From Modestobacter sp. VKM Ac-2985 (lineage in GTDB: Bacteria; Actinomycetota; Actinomycetes; Mycobacteriales; Geodermatophilaceae): DNA of 64,000 nucleotides. The notes under the pieces are model-generated. The model saw only the letters and a program-made list of their open reading frames with translations, had not been told where the DNA came from and did no database searches. Below, piece by piece: positions 62,107-64,000 of this stretch. The stretch lies in the NCBI RefSeq assembly GCF_026967925.1, contig NZ_JAPVBI010000001.1, positions 62,001 to 126,000 of the forward strand, read 5' to 3'. The translations under genes were made by a program, and so were the position numbers. The first letter of the stretch is position 1, and each line of letters begins with the position of its first letter.

Positions 62107-63030
62107 ATGCCTCAGCTCCCCGGGACCGATCTGACCGTCAGCGACCTCTGCCTGGGTGGCAACGTCTTCGGCTGGACGGCGGACGAGCCGACGTCCTTCG
62201 CCCTGCTCGACCGCTTCCTCGACGCCGTCCCCAGCACCCAGTCGCCGTTCGTCGACACCGCCGAGATGTACGGCGACGGCGTCTCCGAGACGATCTTCGG
62301 CAGCTGGATGGCCGAGCGCGGCGTGCGCGACCGGATGGTGGTGGCCACCAAGGCGTCGCCGGGGGACAAGGAGCACCCGCTCTCCGCCCCGGAGATCCGG
62401 GCGGCGGCGGAGCGGTCGCTGCGCAACCTGCAGGTCGACACCATCGACCTGTACTACGCCCACTACGACGACGAGACGACGCCGCTGGAGGAGACGCTCA
62501 CCGCCTTCGACGAGCTGGTGCAGGCCGGCAAGGTCCGGTACGCGGCGGCGTCGAACTACTCGGCGAAGCGGCTGACCGAGGCGCTGGACACCGCGACGCA
62601 GCTGGGCGTCACCGGCTACGTCGCGCTGCAGCCGCACTACAACCTGATGGAGCGCGAGGGCTACGAGGCCGAGCTGGCCGGCGTGGTGGCCGACCGCGGC
62701 CTGGGGTCGATGCCCTACTTCGGGCTGGCGCGCGGCTTCCTGACCGGCAAGTACCGGGCGGGGGAGACCATCGACTCGCCGCGGGCCAAGGGCGCCGCGC
62801 AGTACGTGGGGGAGAAGGGCGACCGGGTGCTGTCCGCGCTGGCCGAGGTGGCCGAGGCCCACACCGTCACCGGTGCCGCGGTCGCGCTCCGCTGGCTGGC
62901 CGACCAGCCGTCGGTCACCGCGCCGATCGCCAGCGGCCGCTCGGTCGAGCAGCTGGCCGACCTGCTGCCGATGCTCGACCTGGTGCTCACCGACGAGGAG
63001 CGGCAGCGGCTCACCGACGCCAGCGCCTGA
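62107..63030 (+). CDS. Aldo/keto reductase
   Basis: A 307-residue TIM-barrel NADPH-dependent oxidoreductase. The catalytic tetrad is visible as Asp and Tyr in FVDTAEMYGDG, Lys in MVVATKAS and His in DLYYAHYDD. NADPH-binding segments ASNYSAKRL and APIASGRSVEQLADLL follow. It reduces carbonyls, with unknown substrate. The start is fixed by the leaderless -10 box next to repeat copy C. Confidence 0.92.
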   Translation: MPQLPGTDLTVSDLCLGGNVFGWTADEPTSFALLDRFLDAVPSTQSPFVDTAEMYGDGVSETIFGSWMAERGVRDRMVVATKASPGDKEHPLSAPEIRAAAERSLRNLQVDTIDLYYAHYDDETTPLEETLTAFDELVQAGKVRYAAASNYSAKRLTEALDTATQLGVTGYVALQPHYNLMEREGYEAELAGVVADRGLGSMPYFGLARGFLTGKYRAGETIDSPRAKGAAQYVGEKGDRVLSALAEVAEAHTVTGAAVALRWLADQPSVTAPIASGRSVEQLADLLPMLDLVLTDEERQRLTDASA

Positions 63031-63071
63031 GGGAGGCCCCGGCCCCGGTGCAGGGGCCGGGGGAGCTGCCC

Positions 63072-63245
63072 CTAGGCCGCGACGATGTGGGCGCGGACCT
63101 GGTCGACCAGTTCCGGCGGCACGCTGCCCAGTCCGTGGTCGGCGGTCGCGTGGGCGGCGACCTGACCGAGGACGGCGTCCTCGTCGGGGCCGGTGAACGT
63201 GACGGTGCAGCCGGGGACGACGTCCCCGCAGGCGAAGGTCTTCAT
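63072..63245 (-). CDS. DUF1059 family small protein
   Basis: A 57-residue protein beginning MKTFACGDVVPGC, with the family-typical FTGPDEDAVLGQVAAHATADHG (quoted here as two overlapping parts: FTGPDEDAVLGQ and VAAHATADHG). DUF1059 proteins are tiny, soluble and have two conserved cysteines and two histidines that may bind metal. Function unknown. It converges on the aldo/keto reductase gene. Confidence 0.85.
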   Translation of the reverse strand: MKTFACGDVVPGCTVTFTGPDEDAVLGQVAAHATADHGLGSVPPELVDQVRAHIVAA

Positions 63246-63337
63246 GCGGGCTCCAGTGCGCAGGTGGTGCGGGACCCGTCCGCCGGGCGGCGGGCCGGGG
63301 TGGTGCACCCGGGGGCGGGGTCAGGGCCCCCGGGGGC

Positions 63338-64000
63338 TCAGGTGGCGGCCGCGGACGCCAGGTCCTCGATCCGCAGCAGGCCGAGGACGGCGCCGCTGCG
63401 GTCGGTGCACAGCACCGGGTCGAACCGGTGCACGGGCGGGCGGGTGAGCGCGCGCTGCAGGGTCTCGGTGACCCCGGCCGACGGGTGCACGCGCAGTGAC
63501 ACCGGCGCCCGGTACGGCACACCGGTCCGCGGGTCGGCGAGCACCAGCTCGGTGGGCACCTCGGCGCGGTCCAGCACGACGTAGGGCGGCGGTCCGTCGT
63601 CGCCGTCGAAGGCCTCCCGCTGGCGGAGCGGGCGCAGCAGGCTGGCGACGCTCTCGGTCAGCTGGGCGCGGGCCACCTGGGTGCGCACCAGCTGCGTGAC
63701 CTGCGGGGACAGCGGGGCGAAGTGCGGTGCGGGGCGGCCGAACAGCCAGCCCTGGGCCAGCGGGACGCCGAGCCGGGCGAAGAGGGCGAGCTCGCCCACG
63801 GTCTCCACGCCCTCGGCGAGCAGCCAGGCGTCGATCCGGCTGGTGAAGGTGCCCACCATCTCCGCCAGCGCGGCCTTCACCGGGTCGGTGTCGGCGCCGG
63901 CGACCAGGGCCCGGTCGAGCTTGACCAGCTGCGGCCGGACCTCGGCGAGCTGCTGGAGGCCGGCGTAGCCGGAGCCGGCGTCGTCGATGGCGATCAGCGC
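63338..64000 (-). CDS. EAL-domain protein with C-terminal CBS-like region, N-terminus missing
   Basis: The frame is open to the last base of the window, so the 5' part is outside, and 220 residues are visible. They begin within an EAL phosphodiesterase domain (AIDDAGSGYAGLQ, PQLVKLDRALV, LLAEGVETVGELALF, LAQGWLFGRPAP). About 110 residues follow that look like one or two CBS modules (VSLRVHPSAGVTETLQRAL, VLCTDRSGAVLGLLRIEDL). The intact protein should bind or degrade c-di-GMP. The EAL signature itself would lie outside the window, so activity cannot be judged. Confidence 0.85.
   Translation of the reverse strand, partial: ALIAIDDAGSGYAGLQQLAEVRPQLVKLDRALVAGADTDPVKAALAEMVGTFTSRIDAWLLAEGVETVGELALFARLGVPLAQGWLFGRPAPHFAPLSPQVTQLVRTQVARAQLTESVASLLRPLRQREAFDGDDGPPPYVVLDRAEVPTELVLADPRTGVPYRAPVSLRVHPSAGVTETLQRALTRPPVHRFDPVLCTDRSGAVLGLLRIEDLASAAAT

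Noticed and set aside
58997-62134. 1045-codon plus-strand frame over the amidase, serine hydrolase and HU genes
   Set aside because: It crosses three real genes and several terminators and its sequence is Gly/Arg/Val/His-rich without domains.

Overview
The window is high-GC actinobacterial DNA, very probably chromosomal. Supporting signs are a proteasome activator ending in GQYL, a LysM/transglycosylase gene behind a c-di-AMP riboswitch, a SigC-like sigma factor, many GTG starts, and many TAnnnT -10 boxes only 6-9 nt before a start codon (leaderless transcripts). Two chemoreceptors imply motility. A member of the Geodermatophilaceae (Blastococcus, Modestobacter, Geodermatophilus) or a close relative fits, but this is inference. 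I see no tRNA, rRNA, insertion sequence, phage gene or CRISPR array.

Layout. 1-12.5 kb: 3' part of araA; LysM cell-wall enzyme with riboswitch; P450 divergent from a DUF5926 gene; ctaG, a SigC-like sigma factor and a zinc-finger membrane protein; lipoprotein peptidase; arginine deiminase; a small DUF1540 protein; a degenerate ABC-type ATPase under an iron box; a STAS protein. 12.5-18.8 kb: methyltransferase, MFS exporter, FUSC protein, TipAL-type MerR regulator with its palindromic promoter, haloalkane dehalogenase, degenerate GGDEF protein. 18.8-25.6 kb: leftward cluster of TPR-GGDEF protein, a TPR-GGDEF protein fused to a LarB domain, LarC, and a GDT1/TMEM165 transporter behind a yybP-ykoY (Mn2+) riboswitch that starts on the larC stop codon. 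25.6-31.9 kb: pheA, alcohol dehydrogenase with its MerR regulator, GroES-like protein, zincin, GuaB1, two exported proteins. 31.9-37.8 kb: response regulator, HEAT-repeat protein and processive glycosyltransferase in one overlapping operon, divergent from a large hybrid histidine kinase. 37.9-44.5 kb: serS with two HAD phosphatases, then two chemoreceptors with nearly identical signalling domains. 44.5-51.7 kb: B12-dependent diol dehydratase (order small-large-medium) and its reactivase, with a GAF regulator and a HbpS/GlcG protein. 51.7-64 kb: Bpa, a cysteine-desulfurase-like enzyme, quinone oxidoreductase, acyl-CoA ligase, thioesterase, FolP2-like protein, two DinB paralogues, acetamidase/formamidase, serine hydrolase, HU, aldo/keto reductase, DUF1059 protein, and an EAL-CBS gene cut by the window end.

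Themes. Cyclic dinucleotides recur: a c-di-AMP riboswitch, two intact GGDEF domains, one degenerate GGDEF and one EAL domain. The most unusual item is the GGDEF-LarB fusion, which ties c-di-GMP synthesis to nickel-pincer-cofactor biosynthesis, although its LarB active-site cysteine appears to be alanine. A second layer is a set of dispersed intergenic inverted repeats. One four-copy family has an outer stem that changes by compensating substitutions between copies, and two of its copies sit directly against the -10 box of the next gene.
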